From Hyphomicrobiales bacterium (lineage in GTDB: Bacteria; Pseudomonadota; Alphaproteobacteria; Rhodospirillales; JACKKN01), in assembly GCA_024236415.1 (NCBI GenBank), contig JACKKN010000015.1:60619-124618 (forward strand): 64,000 nucleotides of DNA, written 5' to 3'. Shown one piece after another: positions 24,980 to 33,534 of the stretch. The stretch's first letter is position 1, and each line of letters begins with the position of its first letter. Made by a program: the position numbers and the translations under genes. The notes beneath the pieces were generated by a model that worked only from the letters and a program-made list of their open reading frames with translations, did not search any database and was not told the DNA's origin.

Positions 24980-25984
24980 TCAGGACCAGGTCGTAACCAG
25001 GCTGGCCTCGGTCTGCGCCAGGGGCAGGGCCAGGCCCTCGGCGGGGGCCATGTCCGCCATGGCCGGGTCCGGGCGCCAGCCGGCGCAGTCGGCCGTGCGC
25101 GCCAGCAGGTCGCCGGCCATGGCCGCCAGGCGGTCGGGCGGGAGCGGCCCGGCGGCCGGGATCAGGTCGCCGGCGTTCCACAGGTTGGCCAGGCCGGCGG
25201 CGCGGTCGAGCGCCGCCGCCGGCACGCGGAAGGCCGAGGCCAGGGCCAGGTCGTCGGCCGCCGTGGCCAGGACGCAGCGCGCCCGGGCCAGGGCCAGGAC
25301 CCGCAGCGGATAGGCATTGCGCGGCAGGCGCGACAGGTCCAGGGCGCCGGGCAGGGCCGCGGCGGCGCGGTCCAGGGCCACCAGCCGCGCGTCCGCCCCC
25401 TCAAGGACCGCCACCAGGGCCCGCCGCGCCTCGGCGCCCAGCCCCTCCAGCCCGACGCAGACGTGGGCCCGGTCGGGCGCCAGGCCCACCCGGGGTGCCG
25501 CCGCCTGCAGCGCCGCCAGCTGTGACGGCGGCAGGCACAGGGCCGGCGGCGCCTCGGCCAGGCCCGCCACCCGCCCCGGGTCCAGGCCCAAGGTGCCGGG
25601 CACCAGGAACAGATCGGGCTCGTTCAGCTTGCGCGCCTTCCAGGTCTCGTCGGGGCACTGCACGGGCGCCCCGGTGCCGATGTCGAACCAGTCCAGCGGC
25701 ATGGTCATGGGCGCGTCGGCCGCGGCGCGCATCTCGGAATGGAAGGCCGGGTTGCAGTCGGTCAGGAACCCGCGCGCGCCCCAGTCGTCCCGGAACACGG
25801 CGACCACATAGGCGGCGGGGAACCGGCGCACGCAATGGGCGGCGACGATGTTCTGGCGCACGAAGGCGGCGTGGCCGTCGCCGGCCAGGTAGGCGATCAC
25901 CTTGCGCACCGGCGGCCGGCCGCGCTTGGCCCGGGCCAGTTGCTTGAGGTGGGCGACCGCCGCGTCGAATCCGCTGTCCGCCAT
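24980..25984 (-). CDS. Diverged paralogue of the TIGR04372-type glycosyltransferases
   Basis: This 334-residue protein aligns by eye with the two tandem genes at 22765 and 23796. It has the N-terminal block VIAYLAGDGHAAFVRQNIVA, then VFRDDWGARGFLTDCNP where the paralogues have a YRADRPYKDF...LNP segment, a matching WNAGDL, and the same type of ending with LPLA and a terminal Trp. The GTDSGPT block is replaced (LATAADDLALASAFRVPAAA), so the active site may be altered. It follows the GT8-like gene by two bases on the minus strand. It may be an inactive or retargeted copy (inference). Confidence 0.7.
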   Translation of the reverse strand: MADSGFDAAVAHLKQLARAKRGRPPVRKVIAYLAGDGHAAFVRQNIVAAHCVRRFPAAYVVAVFRDDWGARGFLTDCNPAFHSEMRAAADAPMTMPLDWFDIGTGAPVQCPDETWKARKLNEPDLFLVPGTLGLDPGRVAGLAEAPPALCLPPSQLAALQAAAPRVGLAPDRAHVCVGLEGLGAEARRALVAVLEGADARLVALDRAAAALPGALDLSRLPRNAYPLRVLALARARCVLATAADDLALASAFRVPAAALDRAAGLANLWNAGDLIPAAGPLPPDRLAAMAGDLLARTADCAGWRPDPAMADMAPAEGLALPLAQTEASLVTTWS

Positions 25985-25986
25985 GG

Positions 25987-26964
25987 TCAGTACAGTACCA
26001 GCCGCCGGGTGCCGCCGGAACCGGGCGCCAGGTCCGCCAGCCGGGCGAACTGCAGGAACTCGCCATGGCCGGGCCAGGCCTGCGGGAACACCGCCTCGAC
26101 CACCCCGGGGCCGTCCGGGTCGGCGGTCTCGAAAGCGCCCTTGACCAGCGGGTTGCCGCCGCCGCCGGCGAAGTGCAGGAACCAGGTGTTGCGCAGGGCC
26201 ACGTGGGCGCACAGGCGCGCCAGCGCGGCGTGGCGCTCGCCCATCAGCGCCGGGTTGAACAGGAACGGGTAGTGCTCGGCCGCCACCTGGGCCCAGATGG
26301 TGTTGAAGCGGCGGTCGATGTAGCGCACCCGGCCGTCCACCTGCAGGTCGTGGGACAGGGGCGTGTTCTCGAAGTCGACGAAGTCGCGGTCGTAGCGGGC
26401 GTAGACCTCGGCCAGGAACGGGGCGTCGCGCCGGGGGTCGAACACCAGCACCCCGGTGTTGATGAAGCGCTCCGCCTCGCCGGTCAGGCCGAAGCGCCGG
26501 TGGTAGGCGGCCAGGTTGCCGTCGGTGACCACGGCGTCGGGGGTGGCCGGGTCGAGGGCCCGGGTCATCAGGTAGTTCAGCACCAGGAACCGGGCGTGCA
26601 GGTTGAAGTGCTCGTCGGCGCGGCGGAACACGTCCGAGATGTCCACGGCGCCGATGCCGTCGGCGGGGCTGGCGGCGACGATGCACGGCGCCAGGCGGTG
26701 GTTGATCAGGATGTCGCCGTCCAGCCAGACCACCCGGTCATAGGCCTGCACCTGCGGCAGCAGGCCGACCAGCAGCTTCTGCCAGTGGAAGGACTTGCGC
26801 GCGAAATCGCAGTCGCCGTCGATGGGCTCGGACACCATGACCAGGTCGTAGCCGTGGCGGGCGCAGTACTTCTCCCAGTTGGGATAGGTCTTTTGCAGGA
26901 AGTTGCGGGTGTAGGCCTCGCCGATGGCCAGGGTGACGATGGCCTTGTCGTGCTTCTGTTCCAT
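25987..26964 (-). CDS. Glycosyltransferase, galactosyltransferase/GT8-like with DxD motif
   Basis: This 325-residue protein carries a GT-A nucleotide-sugar binding core. The metal-binding DxD lies in RVVWLDGDILI, preceded by FHWQKLLVGLL and followed by NTGVLVFDPR. These blocks resemble galactosyltransferases of the GMA12/MNN10 and GT8 type. ATG at 26964 is chosen because the MEQKHDKAIVTLAIG start lies right before the conserved domain. A longer frame from 27093 would overlap the divergent gene and cross the AT-rich promoter. The downstream paralogue gene starts two bases after its stop. Confidence 0.78.
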   Translation of the reverse strand: MEQKHDKAIVTLAIGEAYTRNFLQKTYPNWEKYCARHGYDLVMVSEPIDGDCDFARKSFHWQKLLVGLLPQVQAYDRVVWLDGDILINHRLAPCIVAASPADGIGAVDISDVFRRADEHFNLHARFLVLNYLMTRALDPATPDAVVTDGNLAAYHRRFGLTGEAERFINTGVLVFDPRRDAPFLAEVYARYDRDFVDFENTPLSHDLQVDGRVRYIDRRFNTIWAQVAAEHYPFLFNPALMGERHAALARLCAHVALRNTWFLHFAGGGGNPLVKGAFETADPDGPGVVEAVFPQAWPGHGEFLQFARLADLAPGSGGTRRLVLY

Positions 26965-27015
26965 GGCGGCCTTCGCGGGCAACTCCGATCCCGGCAAGAC
27001 CCTATGGCGCAATGC

Positions 27016-27029
27016 TAAATATATATTTA
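27016..27029. promoter_or_regulatory. AT-only palindrome in divergent promoter region
   Basis: TAAATATATATTTA is a perfect 14-bp palindrome with no G or C, in a genome stretch that is otherwise very GC-rich. It lies in the 127-bp gap between the divergent glycosyltransferase (26964, minus) and TPR gene (27092, plus). It could serve as a bidirectional -10 region or a regulator site for both. No clear -35 boxes were found. Confidence 0.5.
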
Positions 27030-27091
27030 AGGGTTTCCGCCCAGACTCCCCCCATGGCGCGGCAGGAACGGACCCCACGGACGGCATCGAC

Positions 27092-29644
27092 ATGACCGGC
27101 GACGCGGACGGCCTGCTGCGGGCCGCCTTCCAGCACCACCAGGCCGGCGAGTTGCAGCAGGCCGAGGCCCTGTACCGCCAGGTCCTGGACCTGCAACCCG
27201 ACCACGCCGACGCCCTGCACCTGCGCGGCCTGATCCTGCAGCAGGTGGAGAGGCACGACGAGGCCGTGGCCCTGATCGGCCGCGCCGCCGACCTGGCGCC
27301 CGAGGCCGCCTTCTACCGGGTCAACCTGGCCAATTCGCTGATCGCCCTGGGCCGCGCCGCCGAGGCCGCCGACACCCTGCGCGCCGCCCTGGCGGTTGAC
27401 CCGGACCTGGCCGACGCCCACTACAACCTGGGCAACCTGCTGACCGAGCTGGGCGACCCCGCCGGCGCCGCCGACGCCTTCGCCCACGCCGCCGGGCTGC
27501 AGCCGGGCTGGGCCGAGGCCCAGTACGGCCTGGGCCTGGCCCTGGTCGCCACCGGCCGGGGCGCGGCGGGGGCCGAGGCCCTGGTCCGCGCCGCCGCCAT
27601 CCGCCCCGACTGGGCCGAGCCGCGCGCCGCCCTGGGCGCCGTGGCCGCCGACCGCCGGGCCTGGCGCGAGGCCGAGGGCCACTACCGCGACGCCCTGGAG
27701 CGCGACCCCAACCTGGTCACCGCCCTGGTCGGCCTGGCCGACGCGCGGGTCAAGCAGCACGACTGGGAGGAGGCCCGCGCCTGCTACCTGCGCGCCGTCG
27801 AGGTGGCGCCGGACGACATGGCGGCCAAGGTCCAGCTCGGCCAGCTGCTGGTCAAGCTGGGCACCTTCCTGCACCACTACTACCGCTACCCCGAAGGCGA
27901 CGCCGCCCTGGACGAGGCCCAGGCCCTGTTCGACCAGGCCCTGGCCGCCGACCCCGACGACGTGCCGGCCCTGGCCGGCCTGGCCAACCTGCACATGGAG
28001 CGCGGCGACTGGGAGGAGGCCGAGGTGGCCTGCCTGCGCGCCCTGGCCATGGAGGCCGAGTTCGAGCCGGCGCGCCACACCCTGTCGCAGACCTACCTGT
28101 ACCTGGGCCGCCTGGACCAGGCCGAGGACGTGGGCCACGCCCTGCTGCGCGACGCCCGGGACCCCGGCTCCATGGCCTGCGTCGCCACCCGCCACGTCCT
28201 GCCCCACGTGGCGCGCTGGCGCGGCGCCCTGGACGGGCTGATCCGCTATGGCGACGGCCTGCCCGACGCCGACGGCGACCTGCCCGACGCCGCCTCCCTG
28301 CGCGCCGTGGGCACCGCGCCCCTGGCGGTGCTGGCCGACCACGATTTCCGGCTGGACGCGACGTTCGCCGACCTGCCGGCCGACGGGCGGCGCCACCTGC
28401 TGCTGGCCGACCAGCCGGCCACCCGGGGCGCGCGGGCGGCCCCGGGCGGCGGCTTCGGCTACCAGGTCACCTGGGAGGCGGCGGGCCACCCGGCCCTGTC
28501 CCTGGGCGACGGCACCGCCTGGACGATCCTGGACCACGCCGCCCTGGGCGGCGGGCCCGGCGGCGGCCGGGGCTTCCACCTGCGCCTGACCCGCCGCGGC
28601 GGCCTGCTGGCGGCCGAGGTGGACGGCGAAACGGTGCTGCGGGTGCCGCTGGACTTCGACCACGCCATCCCCGGCGACACCCTGCGCGTGGGCGAGGGCC
28701 CCTGCGCGCCGCGCCGCCTGCGCCTGTACATCGACGCCGCCGCCCGGCCCGGGCCGGCGGGCCGGCAGCGGGTCGAGCTGCTGACCGTGTTCTACGGCGA
28801 CATGTTCAGCCGCATGCTGTGCGACACCCTGTTCCCGTCCCTGATGCTGCCCGGGAACCTGCCGGCCCTGATGGCCGAGCGCGAGGTGGTGCAGAACATC
28901 TACTGCACCAGCCGCGAGCTGCCCCTGATCCGCCGCCACCTGCGGGCCCTGGACCGGGCCGGGATCGGCCACATGGTCGACACGGCCATCCTGGACGCCG
29001 GCGGCGACTGGGTGCGCAACCGCATCTACCTGGCCGTAGTCGACCAGATCGAGCGGGCGCTGGACACCGGCGCCGTCATCGTCATGGCGCCGCCCGACCA
29101 CATCTTCGGCCGCGGCCTGGCCCGGACCGTCGGCGCCATGGGGCCCGGCGACTACCTGCTGGCCGGCCATCCGCGGGTGGACATGGACGCGGCCTACGTC
29201 CACTTCCGCGACCTGTTCCGCGACCCGGCGGCCACGGCGGCCCTGGACAACGCCGCCCTGGTGGACTTCGCCATGCACCGCCATCCCCACCACGTGGTGA
29301 CCACGGGCCTGGCCAACCCGGACGAGCCGTGGTGGAACGCCCGGCGCGACGGCGACACCTACAAGGCGCGCTTCAAGGAGGCGCCGCCGCTGGCGTTCCA
29401 GCCCAGCCGCGACCTGATCGGCGTCATCACCGGCGCCCCCTACGCGCCGCCGTTCGAGACCATCGACCACGACATCGTCGACCTGATGCAGCGCACCGGG
29501 CGGCTGAAATGGATCGACGATTCACGCGACTTCTTCTGGATCGAGTACTGCAAGATGAGCCGCAACGTGCCCACCATCCGCAACACCTATTGGAGCCCGG
29601 CGGCGCGCCTGCTGTCCGAGGCCGAACTCACCTGGCACCTGTGA
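27092..29644 (+). CDS. Large TPR protein with uncharacterised C-terminal domain
   Basis: In this 850-residue protein residues 1-390 hold roughly ten tetratricopeptide repeats (for example ADAHYNLGNLLTELGDPAGA). A middle beta-rich region follows (about 410-560, Gly-rich, possibly carbohydrate-binding). The C-terminal part (about 560-850) contains ELLTVFYGDMFSRML, TAILDAGGDWVRNRIYLAVV and VIVMAPPDHIFGRGL. I do not recognise the C-terminal domain with confidence. An Asp-His pair in PPDHIF and the surrounding layout suggest a glycosyltransferase-like or hydrolase-like fold (inference). The 3' end overlaps the convergent glycosyltransferase gene by 17 bp. Confidence 0.82.
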   Translation: MTGDADGLLRAAFQHHQAGELQQAEALYRQVLDLQPDHADALHLRGLILQQVERHDEAVALIGRAADLAPEAAFYRVNLANSLIALGRAAEAADTLRAALAVDPDLADAHYNLGNLLTELGDPAGAADAFAHAAGLQPGWAEAQYGLGLALVATGRGAAGAEALVRAAAIRPDWAEPRAALGAVAADRRAWREAEGHYRDALERDPNLVTALVGLADARVKQHDWEEARACYLRAVEVAPDDMAAKVQLGQLLVKLGTFLHHYYRYPEGDAALDEAQALFDQALAADPDDVPALAGLANLHMERGDWEEAEVACLRALAMEAEFEPARHTLSQTYLYLGRLDQAEDVGHALLRDARDPGSMACVATRHVLPHVARWRGALDGLIRYGDGLPDADGDLPDAASLRAVGTAPLAVLADHDFRLDATFADLPADGRRHLLLADQPATRGARAAPGGGFGYQVTWEAAGHPALSLGDGTAWTILDHAALGGGPGGGRGFHLRLTRRGGLLAAEVDGETVLRVPLDFDHAIPGDTLRVGEGPCAPRRLRLYIDAAARPGPAGRQRVELLTVFYGDMFSRMLCDTLFPSLMLPGNLPALMAEREVVQNIYCTSRELPLIRRHLRALDRAGIGHMVDTAILDAGGDWVRNRIYLAVVDQIERALDTGAVIVMAPPDHIFGRGLARTVGAMGPGDYLLAGHPRVDMDAAYVHFRDLFRDPAATAALDNAALVDFAMHRHPHHVVTTGLANPDEPWWNARRDGDTYKARFKEAPPLAFQPSRDLIGVITGAPYAPPFETIDHDIVDLMQRTGRLKWIDDSRDFFWIEYCKMSRNVPTIRNTYWSPAARLLSEAELTWHL

Positions 29645-31136
29645 TCCGGTCATAGAGCGCGATCAGGCGGTGGATCTCGCGGTCCATGCCGTGGTCGCGG
29701 TTGAAGGCCCTTATGGCTGCCACGGCGGCGGCGTAGTCGAAGGCGGCGATGCGCTCGGCCACCCGGTCCAGGTCGGCGGTGGCGATGCCCAGGCCGAAGC
29801 CGCCGTCCTCCAGGATGCGCGCCATCTCCTCGTACTCGGCGTTCATCAGCACCGGCAGGCCGGCCTCGAAATAGGCGAACAGCTTGGTGGCCACCACGCC
29901 GCGGCGCTGGTCCGGGTTGGTCAGCACCGTGTCCAGGTCGTACTCGAACAGGTGGATGCCGAAGTCGTAGGGCGCCAGGGCCGCCGACAGCCGGTCCGGC
30001 GGTACCCCGTCGAGGATGCGGAACCGGGGATAGCGGTCCATCAGCGCGAAGAAGTCGGCGTAGGCCGGGTCTTCCCGGCGCACGGGCTGGTGCGGGTTGT
30101 GCAGCACGTCGATGGCCAGGCCCTGGGCCAGCAGGCGCTCGAACCCGGCGGCGGTGCCGGCCTCGGGGTACAGATAGGACGGGTCGACGATGAGCGAGCC
30201 GGCATAGACCAGGCGCGTCACCCCGTCCGCCGCCGACAGCTTGCCGGTGCCGTAGTCCGTGAACTCGGCGCAGGCGTAGGGCAGCATGCGCAGGTAGGGC
30301 GGCGCCGCGCCCAGGCGGTCCATCCAGCGCCCGGCGATGTCTTCGGGGAACCGCCCCACCACGGCGTCGGCATGGCGCAGGATGTGGCCCTCCATGGCCA
30401 GGTCCAGGTCCACCATCTCGCGCGGCCAGTGGCGGCACAGGACGTCGCGCGGCGCGTAGATGGAGGTGACGTCGTAGAACTCGCAGACCACCGCCGCGCC
30501 GCCGCGCAGGTCCAGGGCCAGGCGGCCCAGGAACAGGCTCCACATCCAGCACTGCACGTGGAACACGTCGGGGCGCAGCATCTGCAGCAGGCGGCGCAGC
30601 AGCGGATAGCTGCGCCGGGCGTCGATGACGCCGTCGAAGGCGCCCGCGAACAGGGGCCGCAGGTTGGGCGACAGGGGCTCGTGGCTGACCAGGAAGGCGC
30701 GGTGGCCGTTGCGGCGGAGGTACATGGCCTCGCGCATGATCAGGAAATAGGGCTGGTGGGCCAGGAACACCACCGTGCGGCCGCCCGGCCCACCGCCGTT
30801 GATCCGTGCCGCGAAGGGTTCCAGGTCCTGTTCCACCACGCGCCCGTCGTGGCGCGCCACCACGGCCTGCAGGCCGCGCGCCCGGGCGATGCGGGCCAGC
30901 GGCCGCAGCGAGCGCCAGGCCGTGTCGTCGTCGGGGTTGCCGTCCAGGAACCGGGCGAAGTTGCCGGCCAGGCCGGCGCCCTCGGCCGGCGGCAGGTGGT
31001 CGGCCAGGTCGGCGACGAAGGCCGCCGCCTGCTCGCGCGTGCAGGCCAGGGGGTCGTCCCCGGCGAAGAAGGCGCGGTACGTCTGGTCGACCTCGTCCTC
31101 GGTCAGGGGGGGCGGCGCGGCCGCCGGTTCGCTCAT
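29628..31136 (-). CDS. GT-B fold glycosyltransferase (group 1-like)
   Basis: This 502-residue protein has an N-terminal 110-residue helical extension and then a GT-B type core. It shows VVFLAHQPYFLIMREAMYL at the acceptor side and, in the C-terminal Rossmann half, the segments RLVYAGSLI, HNPHQP and VVATKLFAYFEAGLPVLMN. The latter is the typical donor-binding EAxxxGxPV region. ATG 31136 is preceded by a good GGAAGGTG ribosome site; an in-frame start 14 codons upstream has none. It is divergent from the radical SAM gene at 31319 and convergent, with overlap, to the TPR gene. Sugar and acceptor unknown. Confidence 0.82.
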   Translation of the reverse strand: MSEPAAAPPPLTEDEVDQTYRAFFAGDDPLACTREQAAAFVADLADHLPPAEGAGLAGNFARFLDGNPDDDTAWRSLRPLARIARARGLQAVVARHDGRVVEQDLEPFAARINGGGPGGRTVVFLAHQPYFLIMREAMYLRRNGHRAFLVSHEPLSPNLRPLFAGAFDGVIDARRSYPLLRRLLQMLRPDVFHVQCWMWSLFLGRLALDLRGGAAVVCEFYDVTSIYAPRDVLCRHWPREMVDLDLAMEGHILRHADAVVGRFPEDIAGRWMDRLGAAPPYLRMLPYACAEFTDYGTGKLSAADGVTRLVYAGSLIVDPSYLYPEAGTAAGFERLLAQGLAIDVLHNPHQPVRREDPAYADFFALMDRYPRFRILDGVPPDRLSAALAPYDFGIHLFEYDLDTVLTNPDQRRGVVATKLFAYFEAGLPVLMNAEYEEMARILEDGGFGLGIATADLDRVAERIAAFDYAAAVAAIRAFNRDHGMDREIHRLIALYDRITGAR

Positions 31137-31260
31137 GGTCACCTTCCCGCCCAGTGGCGGCAACGATCCTGGCGGCAAAGCCTTGAGATCGCCTTAACCG
31201 GCGCCGGACGGGTTCTGCAAGTGCGAGCGAATTTCAGAAACAAACCTTGCGCGAATCCGC

Positions 31261-31266
31261 TATAAT
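31261..31266 (+). promoter_or_regulatory. Probable -10 box of the radical SAM gene
   Basis: A perfect TATAAT lies 53 bases before ATG 31319 in a locally AT-richer stretch. No good -35 hexamer is seen at 16-18 bp upstream (AAACAA-like only), so the promoter is tentative and may depend on an activator. Confidence 0.4.
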
Positions 31267-31318
31267 CGTCAGATTCCAGATACGAAGCGCAGAAAGCCTT
31301 CACGGGCGGTGAGGAAGA

Positions 31319-32623
31319 ATGCCGCAACCACCATCGACACGCGCCAAGCGGATTCTGTTCGCGGTGATGCCCTACGAGGGCGAGGTCCGCGACCGGGTGA
31401 CCGCCAAGTTCTACAAGAACAGCGCCGTCAAATACATGCCCCTGGGCGTGCTGAGCGTCGCTGCCTGCGTCGCGCCGGCCCACGAGGTGGCGGTGCTGGA
31501 CGCCGCCAGCCTGGGCCTGACCCTGGACGAGACCATCGCCCGCATCGAGGCCTTCGCACCCGACATCCTGGGCCTCTCGGTGGTCACCTACCGGGCCTGG
31601 GCCATGGTCGAAATCCTGCGCCGCACCTCGGCCCCCATCAAGGTCGTCGGCGGCCCCCACGCCAAGTACAACCACGACACCATCCGCCGCCAGGGCGCCC
31701 ACGCCGTATTCGTGGACGACGCCGAGCGCACCTTCCCGCAATGGCTGGCCGACGGCTGCCCGCCCGGCGTGTTCTTCGGCGGCTCGGTGGACCTGAATTC
31801 CATCCCCCTGCCGGCCCGGAATCTGGTGGACCTGGACGATTACCGCATCGAGCGCAACGGCGACCTGCTGTTCGACGTCGGCCCCCTGCGCCTGCCCATG
31901 TACAGCTCCAAGGGCTGCCCCTTCGCCTGCATCTACTGCGACGTGCAGCAGAAGGACTTCAACTTCAAGGCGCCGGACCGCTGCGTCGACGAGTTCCTGG
32001 CCCTGCTGGACCTGGGGGCCACCTCGATCCACATCCTGGACGACGCCTTCAACGTGCGGAAGGAGCGCGTCTCGGGCATCTGCGAGGCCCTGGTCGAGCA
32101 GGGGGTGGCGACGGACTGGAGCGCCCGGGGCACGGTGGAAATCCGCGAATCCGTGATCGCCGACCTGGCCGCCGCCGGGTGCCGGCGCCTGCACGTGGGC
32201 ATCGAGAGCCTGGACGACGGCGTGCTCATGAACCTGAAGAAGGCGACCCGGTTCAAGCACATCCGCACCTTCTGCGAGCTCTGCGCCAAATACGGCATCA
32301 CCATCCTGGCCTATTTCATCATCGGCGCGCCGGGCGAGACGGCGGCCTACCGCCGCGCCCTGCCGGGGATGATCGAGGATCTGGGCATTCGTTTGCCCTA
32401 CTTCAACCTGCTGACCCCCCTGGCCGAAACCCCCTACTACAACGACCTGCTGGCCGCCGGCCGCTTCCCGCGCGACCACTGGGCCGACTACTGCGCCGAC
32501 CCAGTCCGGGACTTCGAGATCCCCGACGTGCGCGACCCGGCCGAGGTGGCGGACCTGCAGGCGGTCATCGACGGTTACGTCGACCACTTCCGCCGCCAGG
32601 ACATGCCGGTGTTCGTGTCCTAG
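31319..32623 (+). CDS. B12-binding-domain radical SAM protein
   Basis: This 434-residue protein has an N-terminal cobalamin-binding-type Rossmann domain (about residues 10-140, with YMPLGVLSVAA and IKVVGGPHAKY). A radical SAM barrel follows, with its cluster motif at Cys200, Cys204 and Cys207 (SSKGCPFACIYCD). Further on are HILDDAFN, HVGIESLDDG and YFIIGAPGE, all usual in the hopanoid/tetrapyrrole/BchE-like class. Such enzymes carry out methylations or rearrangements. Its place between glycosyltransferases and sulfotransferases suggests glycan or lipid-carrier modification (inference). It stands alone with its own upstream gap. Confidence 0.86.
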   Translation: MPQPPSTRAKRILFAVMPYEGEVRDRVTAKFYKNSAVKYMPLGVLSVAACVAPAHEVAVLDAASLGLTLDETIARIEAFAPDILGLSVVTYRAWAMVEILRRTSAPIKVVGGPHAKYNHDTIRRQGAHAVFVDDAERTFPQWLADGCPPGVFFGGSVDLNSIPLPARNLVDLDDYRIERNGDLLFDVGPLRLPMYSSKGCPFACIYCDVQQKDFNFKAPDRCVDEFLALLDLGATSIHILDDAFNVRKERVSGICEALVEQGVATDWSARGTVEIRESVIADLAAAGCRRLHVGIESLDDGVLMNLKKATRFKHIRTFCELCAKYGITILAYFIIGAPGETAAYRRALPGMIEDLGIRLPYFNLLTPLAETPYYNDLLAAGRFPRDHWADYCADPVRDFEIPDVRDPAEVADLQAVIDGYVDHFRRQDMPVFVS

Positions 32624-32640
32624 GGCCGCGCGGCATCCCA

Positions 32641-32733
32641 TCCTTCGAGGCCCGCATTCGCGGGCGCCTCAGGATGAGGTTTTCCCTGGCGTGCTCTTCA
32701 CCCTGAGGCGCCCGCGCAGCGGGCCTCGAAGGG
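32641..32733. repeat. Inverted pair of GC-rich intergenic repeats forming a long hairpin
   Basis: Arm 1 (32641-32677, beginning TCCTTCGAGGCCCGC) and arm 2 (32698-32733, ending GCGGGCCTCGAAGGG) are near-perfect reverse complements with about 20 bp between. Each arm also contains its own short palindrome (CCCGC..GCGGGCG). The pair fills the gap between two convergent genes, where it can act as a two-way terminator. The same family recurs at 41855-41945. Confidence 0.75.
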
Positions 32734-32735
32734 CC

Positions 32736-33527
32736 CTACCCCAGCCGCTGCACGATTTCGGGCATGCGCAGGTCCGCCGCCAGGCGGCGCAGGTCGGGCG
32801 CGTGCTCGCCGATCAGGTGGTCGACCATGAACACGTGGTGGGGTTTCAGGACCTCGCGGTGCTGGCCCGGCTGCCCCTTGCGGAAGTGGGAGCCGGCACC
32901 GGACTTCTCGGCATCGGCCTTCATGGCCGCGAAGTCCGAGCTGTTCAGCAGGGCCCGCCGCGCCGCCCCATCGGGCGCGCCGCCCAGGAAGGCGGCCAGG
33001 CGGTCGAGTTCCGCCTCCTTGCGCGTGACCAGGCGCTCGTAGGACGTGATCAGGGCCCCATGGTCGCGGGCGAAGGCCATCATGCGCGCGGTCTGGGCCA
33101 GGTGCGGGCCCAGGCCGGGCCAGCTCGCCCCCGGCGCCGAATAGCCGCAGATGGACATGGCCAGCCCGTCGTCGCGGGAGAAGCGGGCCAGGAAGTCCGC
33201 CTGCCCCGCCGACCTGCCGATGTCGGCGTCCACGTCGCGGGCGAAGTGGTGGTACTGCGACACCGCCAGGTCATAGACGTTGCGCACCAGCAGGACCACC
33301 CGGGCCCGTTCCGCCAGCAGCCGGTCGGCCACCTGGGGCGAGATGTCGGAATGCCAGCTGAAGAAGGCGCCCGGCTCGAACCGGATCAGCCCCGGGTCGC
33401 CGTAGTCGGCCGGGCCGTGGCCGTGCGGCGGCTCGATGGCGCGCAGGCCCGTCAGCCCGGCGACCATGTGGCGCAGCAGCCAGGTCCCGGACTTGAACAG
33501 CGAGGCGACGAAGACCCTGTCGTCCAC
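32736..33527 (-). CDS. Sulfotransferase (PAPS-dependent type)
   Basis: This 263-residue protein begins with the 5'-phosphosulfate-binding loop FKSGTWLLRHM (Lys12-Ser-Gly-Thr). The 3'-phosphate-binding segment LLVRNVYDLAVSQYHHF with its Arg and Ser follows at about residues 80-96. The KGQPGQH stretch near the C-terminus resembles the RKGxxGxW motif. It likely transfers sulfate from PAPS to a glycan. It follows a second sulfotransferase-like gene by seven bases and a TPR-GT41 gene upstream of that, so all three probably serve one glycan (inference). Confidence 0.84.
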   Translation of the reverse strand: MDDRVFVASLFKSGTWLLRHMVAGLTGLRAIEPPHGHGPADYGDPGLIRFEPGAFFSWHSDISPQVADRLLAERARVVLLVRNVYDLAVSQYHHFARDVDADIGRSAGQADFLARFSRDDGLAMSICGYSAPGASWPGLGPHLAQTARMMAFARDHGALITSYERLVTRKEAELDRLAAFLGGAPDGAARRALLNSSDFAAMKADAEKSGAGSHFRKGQPGQHREVLKPHHVFMVDHLIGEHAPDLRRLAADLRMPEIVQRLG

Positions 33528-33534
33528 GGCGGCC

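Noticed and set aside
26965..27093. Extension of the GT8-like gene to 27093
   Set aside because: The extension would pass through the AT-rich divergent promoter and overlap the start of the TPR gene; the MEQKHDK start is immediately before the domain.
27002..29470. Open frame of 822 codons on the minus strand
   Set aside because: It is antisense to the TPR gene and full of Gly, Val and Gln. It is an artefact of codon bias opposite a repeat protein.
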